DNA of 64,000 nt from Pseudomonas saxonica (GTDB taxonomy: Bacteria; Pseudomonadota; Gammaproteobacteria; Pseudomonadales; Pseudomonadaceae): contig NZ_VFIO01000003.1 in NCBI RefSeq assembly GCF_007858365.1, positions 434,001-498,000 on the forward strand. Reading direction: 5' to 3'. Below the pieces are notes generated by a model that did no database searches, had not been told where the DNA came from, and saw nothing but the letters and a program-made list of their open reading frames with translations. The translations under genes were made by a program, and so were the position numbers. Below are positions 50,441 through 59,937 of this stretch, piece after piece. The stretch's first letter is position 1. Every line of letters starts with the position of its first letter.

Positions 50441-51489
50441 TGAGGCCAAAGCACCTGATAACCGTACTTGCAGGCATGATCCTGATCACCTGCGATAGTG
50501 GCACCGGCCTTGTACGCACGAGCGATAAGGCTCCTTTAAAGCCGCTTGACGATTTCAAAGCGGACTTGGCCTTTACCTGCGTTCACGAAGCTATTCCTGC
50601 GCCTTCGGCCGACACCGATGTGGTTTTTAAATACGCTCACTGGCTGCAAAAAAACAACCTGTACAAGCAGGACAAAACAGTGGATGCCGAGATTAAGCGT
50701 CTTTACCGCATTGCCGCCGAAAACGGTCATTTCATGGCTAATATCAACTTGCAAAATGGCAAATTTGCGCTCCGTAACGCGGAGCATCTGCGCCTGAGTC
50801 AGCAGTTGATCGACGCCAATGTGGCTACGGGTTACTACTTTATTGGCCGCTTCCTGAAGCACGGTTCGGCCGGGTTGGAGTGGGATCAAAATATGGCGCT
50901 GCGCTACTTTCGTAAGGCGGCGGATATGGGCAGCGCAGATGCTCAATACTATGTAGGAGACAAGCTTTACTACATCAATATTGCTCCGAAAATAGTCGCC
51001 GCAATGTATCGTTGCGCTGCAGAACAGGGCAATAGTGAGGCTTCTGTAGCACTCGGCGTTCATCTTAAAGATGAACGCCATGAACATGAAGAAGTACTTG
51101 AAGCATTTCAACTTGGAATAGCTGCTGGCTCTAGCACTTCAGCTTCGTTAATGCATGAAGTTTTTAGTAACCCTTCATCAAATGCCTTGCCCTACCTTGG
51201 CCAACAAGAAGACCTCGAACGAGCCGATCGCTATAAAAAAATAGGGCGGATTCTTACTAGAAACTTTTACGCGGATCCCACCGTTCCAGAAATCAACGAA
51301 ATTGTCCCCCTCCCCCCAGCCAAACTCCCCGCTTGGGACGGCAAGCTGCAATCGGTTGAAGTATGGCTGGCCAATGTACCGCCGCCCAAACCCACGCCAC
51401 AACTGATCCAGCAATTGGCCAAAACCAAAACTCTGGATCCGGCCACCGGCGAACCGATGCCAAGCTCTTCCTCACACAGCGAAAACTAA
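50440..51489 (+). CDS. Sel1-repeat protein with DUF6396-like C-terminus
   Basis: A 349-residue exported protein. The N-terminus is a signal peptide with a weak lipobox (LITC, Cys19-region; Thr before the Cys is unusual). Residues about 135-235 contain Sel1-like repeats (ALRYFRKAADMGSADAQYYV; YRCAAEQGNSEASVALG). The C-terminus PEINEIVPLPPAKLPAWDGK is the pattern I associate with DUF6396. Such proteins are frequent and variable in Pseudomonas accessory loci, sometimes near type VI effectors, but no effector is here. I start at MRPKHLITV; an earlier in-frame codon lies in the IS remnant. Confidence 0.78.
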   Translation: MRPKHLITVLAGMILITCDSGTGLVRTSDKAPLKPLDDFKADLAFTCVHEAIPAPSADTDVVFKYAHWLQKNNLYKQDKTVDAEIKRLYRIAAENGHFMANINLQNGKFALRNAEHLRLSQQLIDANVATGYYFIGRFLKHGSAGLEWDQNMALRYFRKAADMGSADAQYYVGDKLYYINIAPKIVAAMYRCAAEQGNSEASVALGVHLKDERHEHEEVLEAFQLGIAAGSSTSASLMHEVFSNPSSNALPYLGQQEDLERADRYKKIGRILTRNFYADPTVPEINEIVPLPPAKLPAWDGKLQSVEVWLANVPPPKPTPQLIQQLAKTKTLDPATGEPMPSSSSHSEN

Positions 51490-51560
51490 TTTCTGAAGCC
51501 GACTTGCAGCAGCGGCTAAGCCTGCCCGCAGAGGCAACTACAACTAAATGGAGCAACACC

Positions 51561-51686
51561 ATGAGCACACCTAAAAAAGACGATGTGACGATTACGTTTG
51601 ATATAGCCCCGCAATTGCCTGAAGTAGAGGGTGAAAGCATTGTTCAGTCCGACGTCCAAGGCCTGATTAGCGCAGCTCATTCATAG
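51561..51686 (+). CDS. Small hypothetical ORF, possibly the 5' part of a frameshifted gene
   Basis: A 41-codon frame (MSTPKKDDVTITFDIAPQLP, then an acidic stretch) with GGAG about 8 bases before the ATG. It ends at TAG, and another frame continues directly at 51671 and runs to 51925. Read together through a one-base shift near 51675-51690 they would give a protein of about 120 residues. I recognise neither part. Confidence 0.35.
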   Translation: MSTPKKDDVTITFDIAPQLPEVEGESIVQSDVQGLISAAHS

Positions 51687-51715
51687 GGCAACCTGGTGAA
51701 AAAATTGAGGGCGGT

Positions 51716-51925
51716 TTGAAGTGCATTTGTCCTGACGGGGTAACGATAAGCTTGATTGACGGTGATATCACCATCTATCGAATGGACTTTTTTGAGGGTG
51801 GCCATATCGAGGTCGCGTATTCACAAGAAGGCCAAGTGAAGGGATTTACCGGTCGAAACGTTAACCAGACGCTGAACCAAAACAACGCACTTATGGTTAG
51901 ACGACTCCATTCGCCAGCGCCCTGA
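51716..51925 (+). CDS. Small hypothetical ORF, possibly the 3' part of a frameshifted gene
   Basis: A 69-codon frame (CICPDGVTISLIDGDITIYR, then beta-strand-like sequence) opening only with a TTG that has no convincing ribosome binding site. The frame is actually open from 51671, without an ATG. This supports its being the continuation of the preceding 41-codon ORF after a frameshift. No family recognised. Confidence 0.35.
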   Translation: MKCICPDGVTISLIDGDITIYRMDFFEGGHIEVAYSQEGQVKGFTGRNVNQTLNQNNALMVRRLHSPAP

Positions 51926-51993
51926 AATAACGGCGCGCCAGTCAGTACTCACGACTAAACACTCTTTACAGTCAATGAATCTCAGGAAATATC

Positions 51994-52395
51994 ATGCGTA
52001 TTTTGAAACGATGGAAGGCTCTCCTCATCAGCCAATGGTTAAGTGCGGCGGGTCTCGGCCTAATGATCATGGTGCCCCCTGTACAGGCCCAAACTACACC
52101 GAAGGCCGCTCAAGAGATTCAGGGCTTGCTCGACTTTGTCGAGCACAGTGAGTGTCTGTTTGTGCGCAACGGCAAAGAATACCCGGGTGCCCAGGCGAGT
52201 GCCCATTTGGGTAAAAAGCTGGCTTATCTCGAAGGCAAAAACCGGGTGAGCAGTGCAGAAGACTTCATTGATCTAGGGGCCACTAAAAGCAGTATGACGG
52301 GCACTGCCTATGAGGTTCGATGCCCGACAGGTGTACAACTGGCGAGCCTTTGGCTTACCACAGAGCTAAAAAGGCAACGACAGCTTCGACCGTAG
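51994..52395 (+). CDS. DUF5329 family periplasmic protein
   Basis: A 133-residue protein with a Sec signal peptide (hydrophobic core about 12-28, cleavage near VQA-QT). The mature part matches the DUF5329 pattern: QEIQGLLDFVEHSECLFVRN, EYPGAQASAHLGKKL, SAEDFIDLGATKSSMTGTAY and VRCPTG. Two conserved Cys residues could form a disulfide. Function unknown. It stands alone in the accessory patch with 68 bases before it. Confidence 0.82.
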   Translation: MRILKRWKALLISQWLSAAGLGLMIMVPPVQAQTTPKAAQEIQGLLDFVEHSECLFVRNGKEYPGAQASAHLGKKLAYLEGKNRVSSAEDFIDLGATKSSMTGTAYEVRCPTGVQLASLWLTTELKRQRQLRP

Positions 52396-52816
52396 GGTGT
52401 GACACGGGATTGCTATTGTTCATCGCTTCAACTCTGTTGGTTTTTACCGTTGCATAGAGGGGACGGGTATTCTTTGAGCTACTAAAAATCAGAGACACTA
52501 TAAAGACCTCCGACAACAGGGAAGTTTTAACGCCATTCGTTTGATTCACTTTAGTGAAACAGAGATTACCACTCAAGCAGTTGAATACCTCTCTAACAAT
52601 GGCTTTCTCAGCGGCCGTCTTTTCCCCGGTCGGGGCGCAACATCAATCAGCAATAAGAATCCCCCTTCGGGCCGACATGACATTTGAGCTGACAAGGCAG
52701 TTTAGTGATTCAGTCAACGCGTATTGGAAAGAACATGGCTTGAGCGCTCATGTTTAATTAACCTCGCTCAGTGGCCGCTTTAACCAAACACTCTCCCCTC
52801 GCCTGCGGACATACTG
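52396..52816. other. Gene-poor stretch with decayed coding sequence
   Basis: These 421 bases hold no intact gene. A start-less reading frame at 52478-52687 looks like the end of a former protein (listed separately). A 67-codon frame at 52554-52757 uses a non-ATG start, lies in another frame, and has no recognisable product. Confidence 0.5.
52478..52687 (+). pseudogene. Start-less gene remnant, possibly an FRG-type C-terminus
   Basis: The frame between TGA (52475) and TGA (52685) has no ATG, GTG or TTG start that fits, yet reads like protein: GSFNAIRLIHFSETEITT, then EYLSNNGFLSGRLFPG. The NNG(x)n-LFPG ending recalls the C-terminal part of FRG-domain proteins; this is a weak resemblance from memory. 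It is best seen as debris of a deleted gene. Confidence 0.25.
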
Positions 52817-53980
52817 ATGCACCCTTCAAACGCCGCCTTCTTGATCAGTATGTCCTGCCTGGCCGTATTCCTGTCGCAACTGGGCATGATGATGTACTTG
52901 CCAGCGTTGCCTTCAATCGCCCAGGCATTGAACACCACTCAAGACCTGACCTCATTGGCGCTGCCTGTGTATCTGGCGGGCATGGCGCTGCCCATGTTGC
53001 TGTGGGGCAAGTGGGGAGCAGCGCTGGGCATCAAGCGAATCATGATGGGTTCGCTTTTACTGTTCAGCGTCAGCAGCGCACTGTTGAGCCTGTGCACGCA
53101 GATCGAAACCTTCATTTCACTGCGGTTTGTCCAGGGTATGGGCGCCAGCGGCCTCTCGGTCATGGCACGATCATTAATCGCGCAGCATTTTAAAGGCAGT
53201 GAGTTGGCCAAAGTTTTGTCGTGGCTGTCTATCGCCTTTGTCATCTCGCTGGGCATTGGCCAATACGCAGGGGCGGTGTTAATGAGCGCCTTTGACTGGC
53301 CTGTCATATTTTGGGGACTGGGAGCGTCTGCCCTCATTCAGATTGTTATGGTTTACGCCTATTTGCCTGACTCACCACACGTCAGCCATACACCCGTTTG
53401 CTGGAGCCATTATCTGACGCTTGTGCGGCACCGGCCTTTCTTGCTCCCGGTGCTGATGGGGGGCTTGGGCTACGGAATCATTATTGGATTCAACACGGCG
53501 GCGCCTTCGATCTTTCAAAACACGTATCAGTGGTCTGCCTACGACTATGGGCAATTAGGCTGGGCAATGAGCCTGGCTTATCTACTGGGGTCACTGGTTG
53601 TTAACCGATACGTCACCGTCTGGGGCCAAACGACGATGAGCCGCATGGCTATCAGGGTGATGTTGGCCGCAAGTACCGGAATGATGGCCGCATTGTGGAT
53701 AAATTCCACGTCCGCACTGCTCTTGTGGTTGCCGTATTGTTTAATCATCTGCGGGCAAGCGATCAATTACCCCATCAGCTTGTCTCAAGCCAGTGAGCAT
53801 TCCCCTGTTGGCGGCCCTTATGCAATGGCGCTGTGTGGGTTTATCCACCAGGTGCTGGCGGCGGTGATTGGCGCGTCAGTCAGTGGGCTGGGTATTCAAC
53901 AGCCGATAGCTCTGGCCAGCCTCTGTTTGCTATTGGTCGTCATGGTGCTGGGTGTGAAGATTATGCAGCCAAGGGCTTGA
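52817..53980 (+). CDS. MFS transporter, Bcr/CflA-like drug efflux group
   Basis: A 387-residue major facilitator with 12 hydrophobic segments. It opens MHPSNAAFLISMSCLAVFLS with the DHA1-type motif MYLPALPSIAQALNT after helix 1 and motif C-like GIGQYAGAVL in helix 5. This is the Bcr/CflA branch of 12-helix antiporters, associated with bicyclomycin, sulfathiazole or chloramphenicol export in relatives; the substrate here is unknown. No regulator is adjacent. Confidence 0.88.
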   Translation: MHPSNAAFLISMSCLAVFLSQLGMMMYLPALPSIAQALNTTQDLTSLALPVYLAGMALPMLLWGKWGAALGIKRIMMGSLLLFSVSSALLSLCTQIETFISLRFVQGMGASGLSVMARSLIAQHFKGSELAKVLSWLSIAFVISLGIGQYAGAVLMSAFDWPVIFWGLGASALIQIVMVYAYLPDSPHVSHTPVCWSHYLTLVRHRPFLLPVLMGGLGYGIIIGFNTAAPSIFQNTYQWSAYDYGQLGWAMSLAYLLGSLVVNRYVTVWGQTTMSRMAIRVMLAASTGMMAALWINSTSALLLWLPYCLIICGQAINYPISLSQASEHSPVGGPYAMALCGFIHQVLAAVIGASVSGLGIQQPIALASLCLLLVVMVLGVKIMQPRA

Positions 53981-54057
53981 CCCGTTTAGCGAGCTGATCG
54001 CCTCAGTCTGTCTGGCGTTTCACACATAACCCCGACTCTGCCTTACACTGCGCGCCT

Positions 54058-54363
54058 ATGACCAACATCCCCCTGACTGAAATTACCGAACCCGCCGTCA
54101 CCTGTTCGACGTGCGCGGCATGCTGCTGCCAACTGGAAGTGATGTTGATCACGGACACGGGCGTGCCTGAGCGCTTTATCGACAACGATGACTGGGGTGG
54201 TGAAGTGATGCTGCGTCTGGATGATGGCTGGTGTGCAGCGCTGGATCGCAACACCATGATGTGCACTATTTATGAAGTGCGCCCGCTGATTTGCCGCGAG
54301 TTCGAGATGGGAGAAGTCGAATGCCTCAACGAACGTCAAGGCATCACGACCGCGTATCGCTAG
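54058..54363 (+). CDS. YkgJ-family cysteine cluster protein
   Basis: A 101-residue protein with eight Cys residues arranged as in the YkgJ/CxxCxxCC (zinc- or iron-chelating) family: CSTCAACCCQLEV, then CAALDRNTMMCTIYEVRPLICREFE, and ECL near the end. It probably binds a metal or an Fe-S cluster in the cytoplasm. Function unknown. It is convergent with pagL, with no spacer between the two stop codons. Confidence 0.88.
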   Translation: MTNIPLTEITEPAVTCSTCAACCCQLEVMLITDTGVPERFIDNDDWGGEVMLRLDDGWCAALDRNTMMCTIYEVRPLICREFEMGEVECLNERQGITTAYR

Positions 54364-54882
54364 TTACAGTGGCATCGTGTAATGCAGCGCGTAGCTTTCT
54401 ATGCCGTCGTTGTTGCTGGAGAGTCCGGCATTGGAATAGTGAGTAGCGCGAATACCCACTTCATGCCCACCGTTGAAACGCAGGCCAAAACCAAGGCGGT
54501 CTTCAAACTGGAAGGCCGTGCCCAATTCCTGCTCTTCAACTTTGGTCTTGGAGAACAGCGATACACCGATGCCTGCCTCGACATACGGCTTAACTGTTTC
54601 GCCAGCAAATTCGTATACAAACACCGGAGAGAACGTCAGGCTGCTGGCGCTCGAAGACTTGTCTCCATCCCAGTAGGTGTAAGCACCATCCCAATAGCCG
54701 GTCAGGCGGCCCACATCACTTTGTAGCCAACTTTTGTCCCAGTTGGATTTCAAACCCAGTCGATAGGTCATGGTCGACTGGCTGCTATGCCCAACACTAA
54801 ATTCGACGCCCGCCGCTTGCGCAGTGTAGCTATACCCCAGAATGGAAGCCGCAAGCGCAGCCAGGCAAAACAATTGCTTCAT
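54364..54882 (-). CDS. pagL: Lipid A 3-O-deacylase PagL
   Basis: PagL is an eight-stranded outer-membrane beta-barrel that removes the 3-hydroxyacyl chain at position 3 of lipid A, lowering endotoxicity. The 172-residue precursor has a signal peptide (cleavage near AQA-AG) and the catalytic His148, Ser150 and Glu162 (ATHYSNAGL, then NDGIESY), which align with His149/Ser151/Glu163 of P. aeruginosa PagL. The C-terminus ends in an aromatic/hydrophobic strand (YALHYTMPL). It lies next to murI, as in P. aeruginosa. Confidence 0.92.
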   Translation of the reverse strand: MKQLFCLAALAASILGYSYTAQAAGVEFSVGHSSQSTMTYRLGLKSNWDKSWLQSDVGRLTGYWDGAYTYWDGDKSSSASSLTFSPVFVYEFAGETVKPYVEAGIGVSLFSKTKVEEQELGTAFQFEDRLGFGLRFNGGHEVGIRATHYSNAGLSSNNDGIESYALHYTMPL

Positions 54883-54997
54883 AAGAAAATCCTATTTTCG
54901 TATGCATAGGTCAGTAGTTGTGTGTCTCATCAGACAGCGGTTATGAATCCAATCAAACGCTGAAAGTTCATCCAATTTAACCAAAAATTACCTTTTT

Positions 54998-55789
54998 TTA
55001 CTGCCCGAAGCTTTGCACACTTCCTGATTTATTCCATAGCATCGGCAGGATTTTTCTTAAATGTTGCGCAGAAGCGCTGGTCCAAAACTGTGTGTCAGCT
55101 GCCGGGCCGGATGCCAGCAAATCGCGCTCAGCCAGTAGACGGTGTAATTGGCGAGCCACGGCGGCGCCCGTGTCGATCAAGATGACCGAAGAAGGGAGCA
55201 TCTGACTGAGCAGAGGCTTGAGGAAGGGATAATGCGTACAGCCCAGAATCAGGGTGTCGCAACCGGCCGCCAGCAAAGGCTCGACATACCCCTGCAACAA
55301 CGTACGCAAGGCCTCGCTGTGCAGGTCGCCGGTTTCTATTAACTCCACCAGGCCCGGACAAGGCTGGGTGATGACGCGCACATCACTGGCAAAGCGATCC
55401 AGCAAGGCAGCGAATTTGGCACTTTGCAAGGTACCGGTCGTGGCGAGCACGCCGACGACGCCGCTGCGTGTCGCTGCGGCGGCTGGCTTGACCGCGGGTT
55501 CCATCCCCACAATGGGCCACGCGGGGTAACGCTGACGCAGGTCGGCAACAGCCGCCACGGTAGCGGTATTGCAGGCCAGCACCAACGCCTTGGCCCCTTG
55601 CTGTTGAAAAAACTCGGCCATCACGGCACAACGCTGACGGATAAACTCGGGGCTTTTTTCGCCATAAGGGATGTGCCCGCAATCCGCTACATAGAGCAGC
55701 GACTCACTGGGCAGCCGTTGATTGATTTCGTTGAGCACCGACAAGCCGCCGACGCCGGAGTCAAACACACCAATCGGTGCTTCACGCAT
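54998..55789 (-). CDS. murI: Glutamate racemase
   Basis: MurI makes D-glutamate for peptidoglycan. The two catalytic Cys residues are present: Cys73 ([10 protein letters not shown]) and Cys184 (LGCTHYPFL), along with [13 protein letters not shown] at the start and GHIPYGEKS. The 263-residue length is normal. It overlaps the end of moeB by 8 bases and is last in hemA-prfA-prmC-moeB-murI. Confidence 0.96.
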   Translation of the reverse strand: MREAPIGVFDSGVGGLSVLNEINQRLPSESLLYVADCGHIPYGEKSPEFIRQRCAVMAEFFQQQGAKALVLACNTATVAAVADLRQRYPAWPIVGMEPAVKPAAAATRSGVVGVLATTGTLQSAKFAALLDRFASDVRVITQPCPGLVELIETGDLHSEALRTLLQGYVEPLLAAGCDTLILGCTHYPFLKPLLSQMLPSSVILIDTGAAVARQLHRLLAERDLLASGPAADTQFWTSASAQHLRKILPMLWNKSGSVQSFGQ

Positions 55790-56531
55790 GGCCGCATACG
55801 CTGCATGCCGGATCGCGCTTAACCCGCAACTCGCGAAAACGCGTGCTCATGGCATCAATCAGCAACAGACGACCCACTAATGGCTCGCCAAAACCGGCCA
55901 GCACTTTGAGGGCTTCCAGAGCTTGCAAGCTGCCTACGAGCCCCACCAACGGGCCACTGACCCCGGCCTCACTACAGGTCAATTCTTCTTCGCTGCCATG
56001 CCCGTATAAACAGTGGTAGCAAGGGCTGGCCGCCTGGCGTGAGTCAAACACCGACAACTGCCCTTCCAGCCGGATCGCAGCACCGCTGACCAGCGGTTTG
56101 CGTGCAGCCACACAGGCGGCGTTGACCGCTTCACGGGTGCTGAAGTTGTCACAGCAATCAAGCACCAGATCAACAGCGGCCACTGCGTCCGCCAATGAGT
56201 CAGCTTCCAGCGCCGAGCGATGGGCGACCAATTTGATTTCAGGGTTGATTGCACTCAGACGGCGTAGCGCCGAATCGACTTTGTGTTCGCCCACGCTGTC
56301 GGTGTCATGAATAATCTGGCGCTGCAGGTTGGTCAGGTCAACGCGGTCGAAGTCGGCCAAGTGCAGCTCACCCACTCCCGCCGCCGCAAGATAAAGGGCA
56401 ACGGGCGAACCCAACCCGCCTACACCGACAATCAGTACACGGCTGTTTTTCAGCTTTAGCTGACCGTCAATATCGACCTGCTGCAACAGGATCTGTCGGC
56501 TATAGCGCAACAGTTCCTGATCGGTCAGCAC
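55782..56531 (-). CDS. moeB: HesA/MoeB/ThiF family adenylyltransferase
   Basis: A 249-residue E1-like enzyme that adenylates the C-terminal Gly of a ubiquitin-like sulfur carrier (MoaD in molybdopterin synthesis, or ThiS). The ATP-binding [19 protein letters not shown], the [13 protein letters not shown] motif, and zinc Cys pairs ([19 protein letters not shown]) are visible. The choice of moeB over thiF follows from length and from the conserved prmC-moeB-murI order. It overlaps prmC by 7 bases. Confidence 0.9.
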   Translation of the reverse strand: MLTDQELLRYSRQILLQQVDIDGQLKLKNSRVLIVGVGGLGSPVALYLAAAGVGELHLADFDRVDLTNLQRQIIHDTDSVGEHKVDSALRRLSAINPEIKLVAHRSALEADSLADAVAAVDLVLDCCDNFSTREAVNAACVAARKPLVSGAAIRLEGQLSVFDSRQAASPCYHCLYGHGSEEELTCSEAGVSGPLVGLVGSLQALEALKVLAGFGEPLVGRLLLIDAMSTRFRELRVKRDPACSVCGHA

Positions 56532-57355
56532 GGCAGGCGACCCAAGGTAATGCGCTCATGAGCGCCCAAGTCCTTGCGACTTTCAATCTGTTCGAAGCCT
56601 GCCGTGTGCAACAAATCACGCACGGCGCCAGCCTGATCGTAACCGTGTTCAAGCATCAGCCAGCCGCCGGCATTGAGGTGTTGCGGGGCTTGCGCGACGA
56701 TTTCACGCAGGTCGTCAAGGCCATCGGCACCGGCCACCAACGCACTTTCAGGCTCGAAGCGCACATCGCCTTCAGCCAGATGAACGTCGCCGGCGGCTAT
56801 ATAAGGCGGGTTGCTGATGATCAAGTCAAAGCGTTGATCTGCCAGCGCGCTGAACCAGTGACTGGTGAATACACTGACGTTTTCAAGCTGCAAGCGCTGA
56901 CGATTGCGCTCGGCAAGCGCCACGGCTTCGAGCACCCGGTCAACTGCCGTGACCTTCCATGCCGGACGTTCACTGGCCAGCGCCAAGGCGATGGCGCCGC
57001 TGCCAGTGCCCAGATCCAGCACACGAGCCGGAGTTGCAGGCAATAACGCCAACGCCGTTTCGACCAGTAGCTCAGTGTCCGGGCGCGGGATCAGCGTGTG
57101 CGGTGCCACTTCCAGGTCAAGGTTCCAGAAACCCTGCTGCCCTAGAATGTAGGCCACCGGCTCACCCGCACGTCGACGCATCAGGTACTCGGCAAAGGTC
57201 AACGCTGCTTCGCTGCTGACAATTTTTTCAGGCCATGTGTGCAGATAACTGCGCGACTTGCCCAACGCGGCCGCCAGTAACAGCTCCGCGTCAAGACGGG
57301 CTGTCGGCGAGTCCGGCAGCTCTGCGGCACGTAACAAACTGGCAATAATGGTCAT
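56525..57355 (-). CDS. prmC: Release factor glutamine methyltransferase PrmC (HemK)
   Basis: PrmC methylates the Gln of the GGQ motif of RF1 and RF2. The 276-residue protein has a helical N-terminal domain, the SAM motif LDLGTGSGAIAL (about 113-124) and the substrate motif NPPYI (182-186). It directly follows prfA (stop and start adjacent), its own substrate's gene, so enzyme and substrate are made from one mRNA. Confidence 0.96.
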   Translation of the reverse strand: MTIIASLLRAAELPDSPTARLDAELLLAAALGKSRSYLHTWPEKIVSSEAALTFAEYLMRRRAGEPVAYILGQQGFWNLDLEVAPHTLIPRPDTELLVETALALLPATPARVLDLGTGSGAIALALASERPAWKVTAVDRVLEAVALAERNRQRLQLENVSVFTSHWFSALADQRFDLIISNPPYIAAGDVHLAEGDVRFEPESALVAGADGLDDLREIVAQAPQHLNAGGWLMLEHGYDQAGAVRDLLHTAGFEQIESRKDLGAHERITLGRLPC

Positions 57356-58438
57356 TTATTCACCCAGCGCTGTCAGTTGGTCCGCCTGGAATTCCGCTAG
57401 CAACGGCTCAATAACGGCATCCACACCGCCAGCCAGAACGTCATCCAGAGAATACAAGGTCAGGTTGACTCGATGATCTGTCACGCGTCCTTGTGCAAAG
57501 TTGTACGTGCGGATGCGCTCGGAGCGGTCTCCAGAGCCCACCAGCAACTTACGCTCACTGGCAATGGCACTGGCCGCGGCGCTGGTTTGTTGATCGTTCA
57601 ATTTAGCCGAAAGCCAGGACATCGCCCGTGCCCGGTTTTTATGCTGGGAACGCTCTTCCTGGCACTCGACCACAATGCCTGAAGGCAAGTGAGTGATACG
57701 AATCGCCGAATCGGTCTTGTTAACGTGCTGGCCGCCTGCGCCTGAGGAGCGGTAGGTATCGACGCGCAAGTCTGACGGGTTGATCTCGATAACCTCTTGC
57801 TCGTCCGGTTCTGGCAGCACGGCCACGGTACAGGCAGACGTGTGAATACGGCCCTGGGATTCGGTCGCGGGTACACGCTGCACGCGGTGCACGCCGGATT
57901 CGAACTTCAACTTGCCGTATACATTCTCACCTTCAACCCGAGCAATGACTTCTTTGTAGCCACCATGTTCACCCGGGTTTTCCGACAGGATTTCGAGTCT
58001 CCAGCCACGTCGCTCAGCGTAGCGCGAATACATGCGAAACAGATCACCGGCAAAAATCGCCGCCTCATCACCGCCGGTGCCTGCGCGGATCTCGAGGAAG
58101 ACGTTGCGACCGTCATTCGGGTCTTTAGGCAGCAGCATGCGCTGAAGGTCTTTTTCCAGCTCGACCAGTCGCTCTTTGGCTTCGCGCACTTCCTCAACGG
58201 CCATTTCCCGCATGTCAGGGTCGTTGTCCTTGAGCAAGGCTTGCGCACCTTCAAGGTCTGCCTGCACCTTGAGCCACATCGCATACGTTGCAGCAATAGG
58301 CTCAACTTCGGCGTATTCCTTGGAATAGGCGCGGAATTTGGTCTGATCCGAAATAACTTCGCCATCGCCAAGCAAAGCGGTCAGTTCTTCAAAACGGTCC
58401 TGGAGGATGTCCAGTTTATTAAGCAGTGACGCTTTCAT
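57356..58438 (-). CDS. prfA: Peptide chain release factor 1
   Basis: RF1 terminates translation at UAA and UAG. The 360-residue protein has the GGQ motif at 235-237 ([12 protein letters not shown]) and the PAT tripeptide at 190-192 ([12 protein letters not shown]), which identifies RF1 as opposed to RF2. It follows hemA by 2 bases. Confidence 0.97.
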   Translation of the reverse strand: MKASLLNKLDILQDRFEELTALLGDGEVISDQTKFRAYSKEYAEVEPIAATYAMWLKVQADLEGAQALLKDNDPDMREMAVEEVREAKERLVELEKDLQRMLLPKDPNDGRNVFLEIRAGTGGDEAAIFAGDLFRMYSRYAERRGWRLEILSENPGEHGGYKEVIARVEGENVYGKLKFESGVHRVQRVPATESQGRIHTSACTVAVLPEPDEQEVIEINPSDLRVDTYRSSGAGGQHVNKTDSAIRITHLPSGIVVECQEERSQHKNRARAMSWLSAKLNDQQTSAAASAIASERKLLVGSGDRSERIRTYNFAQGRVTDHRVNLTLYSLDDVLAGGVDAVIEPLLAEFQADQLTALGE

Positions 58439-58440
58439 TA

Positions 58441-59724
58441 CTATTTTTTATCCGCAGAGCTATCCGATGAGCCCTCACCGAGGGCAAAAAGTTCTTGGGC
58501 CATGGCCAGCGCATCGAGGCGGCCTTCGGCGGAAAGCTTTTTCAACTGCACGCTGGGAGCGTGCAGCAATTTATTGGTCAGGCCACGTGCCAGTTGTGCC
58601 AGTACGTCTTCCGGGTTGGCACCGTTGGCGAGCAGCCGCTGGGCCTTTTGCAGCTCTTCATCACGCAGGCGTTCACTTTGCTGACGATAGGCCTTGAGCA
58701 CGTCCACCGCCGCCAGTTCACGCAAGCGCACCATAAAGTCGTCAGCACCAATGCTGACCAGTTCTTCCGCCGCCTGGGCTGCGCCCTGGCGACTTTTGAG
58801 GTTTTCGGCAACTACCTCATGCAAATCATCGACGGTATAAAGATAAACGTCGTCCAGTTCACCGACTTCAGGTTCGATATCCCGTGGAACGGCAATATCG
58901 ACCATAAAAATAGGTTTGTGCCTGCGCAACTTGAGGGCGCTTTCAACCGCCCCCTTACCCAGAATCGGCAACTGGCTGGCAGTGGAGCTGATCACAATAT
59001 CGCTGTGCACCAACTCTTGAGGAATATCGGACAGCAGCACCGCGTGGGCACCGAACTCTTCAGCCAGAATGCTCGCGCGCTCCAGGGTACGGTTAGCCAC
59101 CACAATGCGTTTGACGCCCAGGTCATGCAGGTGGCGGGCGACCAACGTGATGGTCTCGCCTGCGCCAATCAGCAGTGCCTGACTGCGCTGCAAATCGCTG
59201 AAAATCTGCTTGGCCAGGCTGACGGCAGCAAAAGCCACCGACACCGGGTTTTCACCAATGGCCGTGTCAGTGCGTACTTGTTTGGCCGAGTTGAAGGTGG
59301 CTTGAAACAAACGCCCCAACAAAGGCCCGACCGTGCCGGCTTCACGCGCCACGGCGTAAGCGGACTTCATCTGGCCGAGAATTTGCGGCTCACCCAACAC
59401 CAGCGAATCCAGCCCCGACGCCACCCGCATCATGTGACGAACGGCAGCATCATCCTCATGGATATAGGCACAGGCCCGCAGTTCTTCAAGGCTCAGATTA
59501 TGGTAGTCAGCCAGCCACTTGAGCACGGCATCGGCGTTAAGGTGATCCTGTTCGACGTAAAGTTCACTGCGATTGCAGGTGGAGAGGATCGCAGCTTCGC
59601 GACTGTCGGTGTGACGGCAGAGCTGCTGCAAGGCCTCAACCAACTGTTCTGGCGTAAAAGCCACGCGCTCGCGGACATCTACTGAAGCAGTCTTGTGGTT
59701 AATACCGAGTGCGAGGAAGGCCAT
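58441..59724 (-). CDS. hemA: Glutamyl-tRNA reductase
   Basis: HemA reduces Glu-tRNA to glutamate-1-semialdehyde, the first step of C5-pathway haem synthesis. The 427-residue protein starts [19 protein letters not shown], has catalytic Cys50 ([10 protein letters not shown]), the NADPH domain ([16 protein letters not shown]) and the helical dimerisation tail. First gene of the hemA-prfA-prmC-moeB-murI operon, divergent from the TPR lipoprotein gene. Confidence 0.97.
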   Translation of the reverse strand: MAFLALGINHKTASVDVRERVAFTPEQLVEALQQLCRHTDSREAAILSTCNRSELYVEQDHLNADAVLKWLADYHNLSLEELRACAYIHEDDAAVRHMMRVASGLDSLVLGEPQILGQMKSAYAVAREAGTVGPLLGRLFQATFNSAKQVRTDTAIGENPVSVAFAAVSLAKQIFSDLQRSQALLIGAGETITLVARHLHDLGVKRIVVANRTLERASILAEEFGAHAVLLSDIPQELVHSDIVISSTASQLPILGKGAVESALKLRRHKPIFMVDIAVPRDIEPEVGELDDVYLYTVDDLHEVVAENLKSRQGAAQAAEELVSIGADDFMVRLRELAAVDVLKAYRQQSERLRDEELQKAQRLLANGANPEDVLAQLARGLTNKLLHAPSVQLKKLSAEGRLDALAMAQELFALGEGSSDSSADKK

Positions 59725-59937
59725 TCAAGATCGCTGATGATGACGAGAAGCCGGCAATTGTCCTACTTCGCCCGAGTGAGAACAACCATTGCTGACTATT
59801 GTCTCTATAGTTAATGTCTGTTGAACCTCTCTGAACTAAGATCGTCAGACCCCCATATCGATAGTCGCACACCCTAGGGTTTGCGCCATCGCATGTGTCA
59901 TGATGCCCAGACCGCAGGTAAGTCGCCCATCTCTTAT
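59725..59937. promoter_or_regulatory. Divergent promoter region hemA / TPR lipoprotein
   Basis: This 213-base spacer serves hemA (minus strand) and the TPR lipoprotein-lolB-ispE operon (plus strand). A longer reading frame of the lipoprotein gene enters it (from 59881), but the signal peptide start at 59938 makes that unlikely. I see no strong -10/-35 pair to assign. Confidence 0.4.

Noticed and set aside
50159..50449. 96-codon minus-strand frame over the IS5 remnant
   Set aside because: Antisense to the recognisable transposase N-terminus; no similarity and no start signals.
49862..52816. Prophage or integrative element
   Set aside because: No integrase, phage structural gene or attachment-site duplication visible; only an IS fragment and hypothetical genes.
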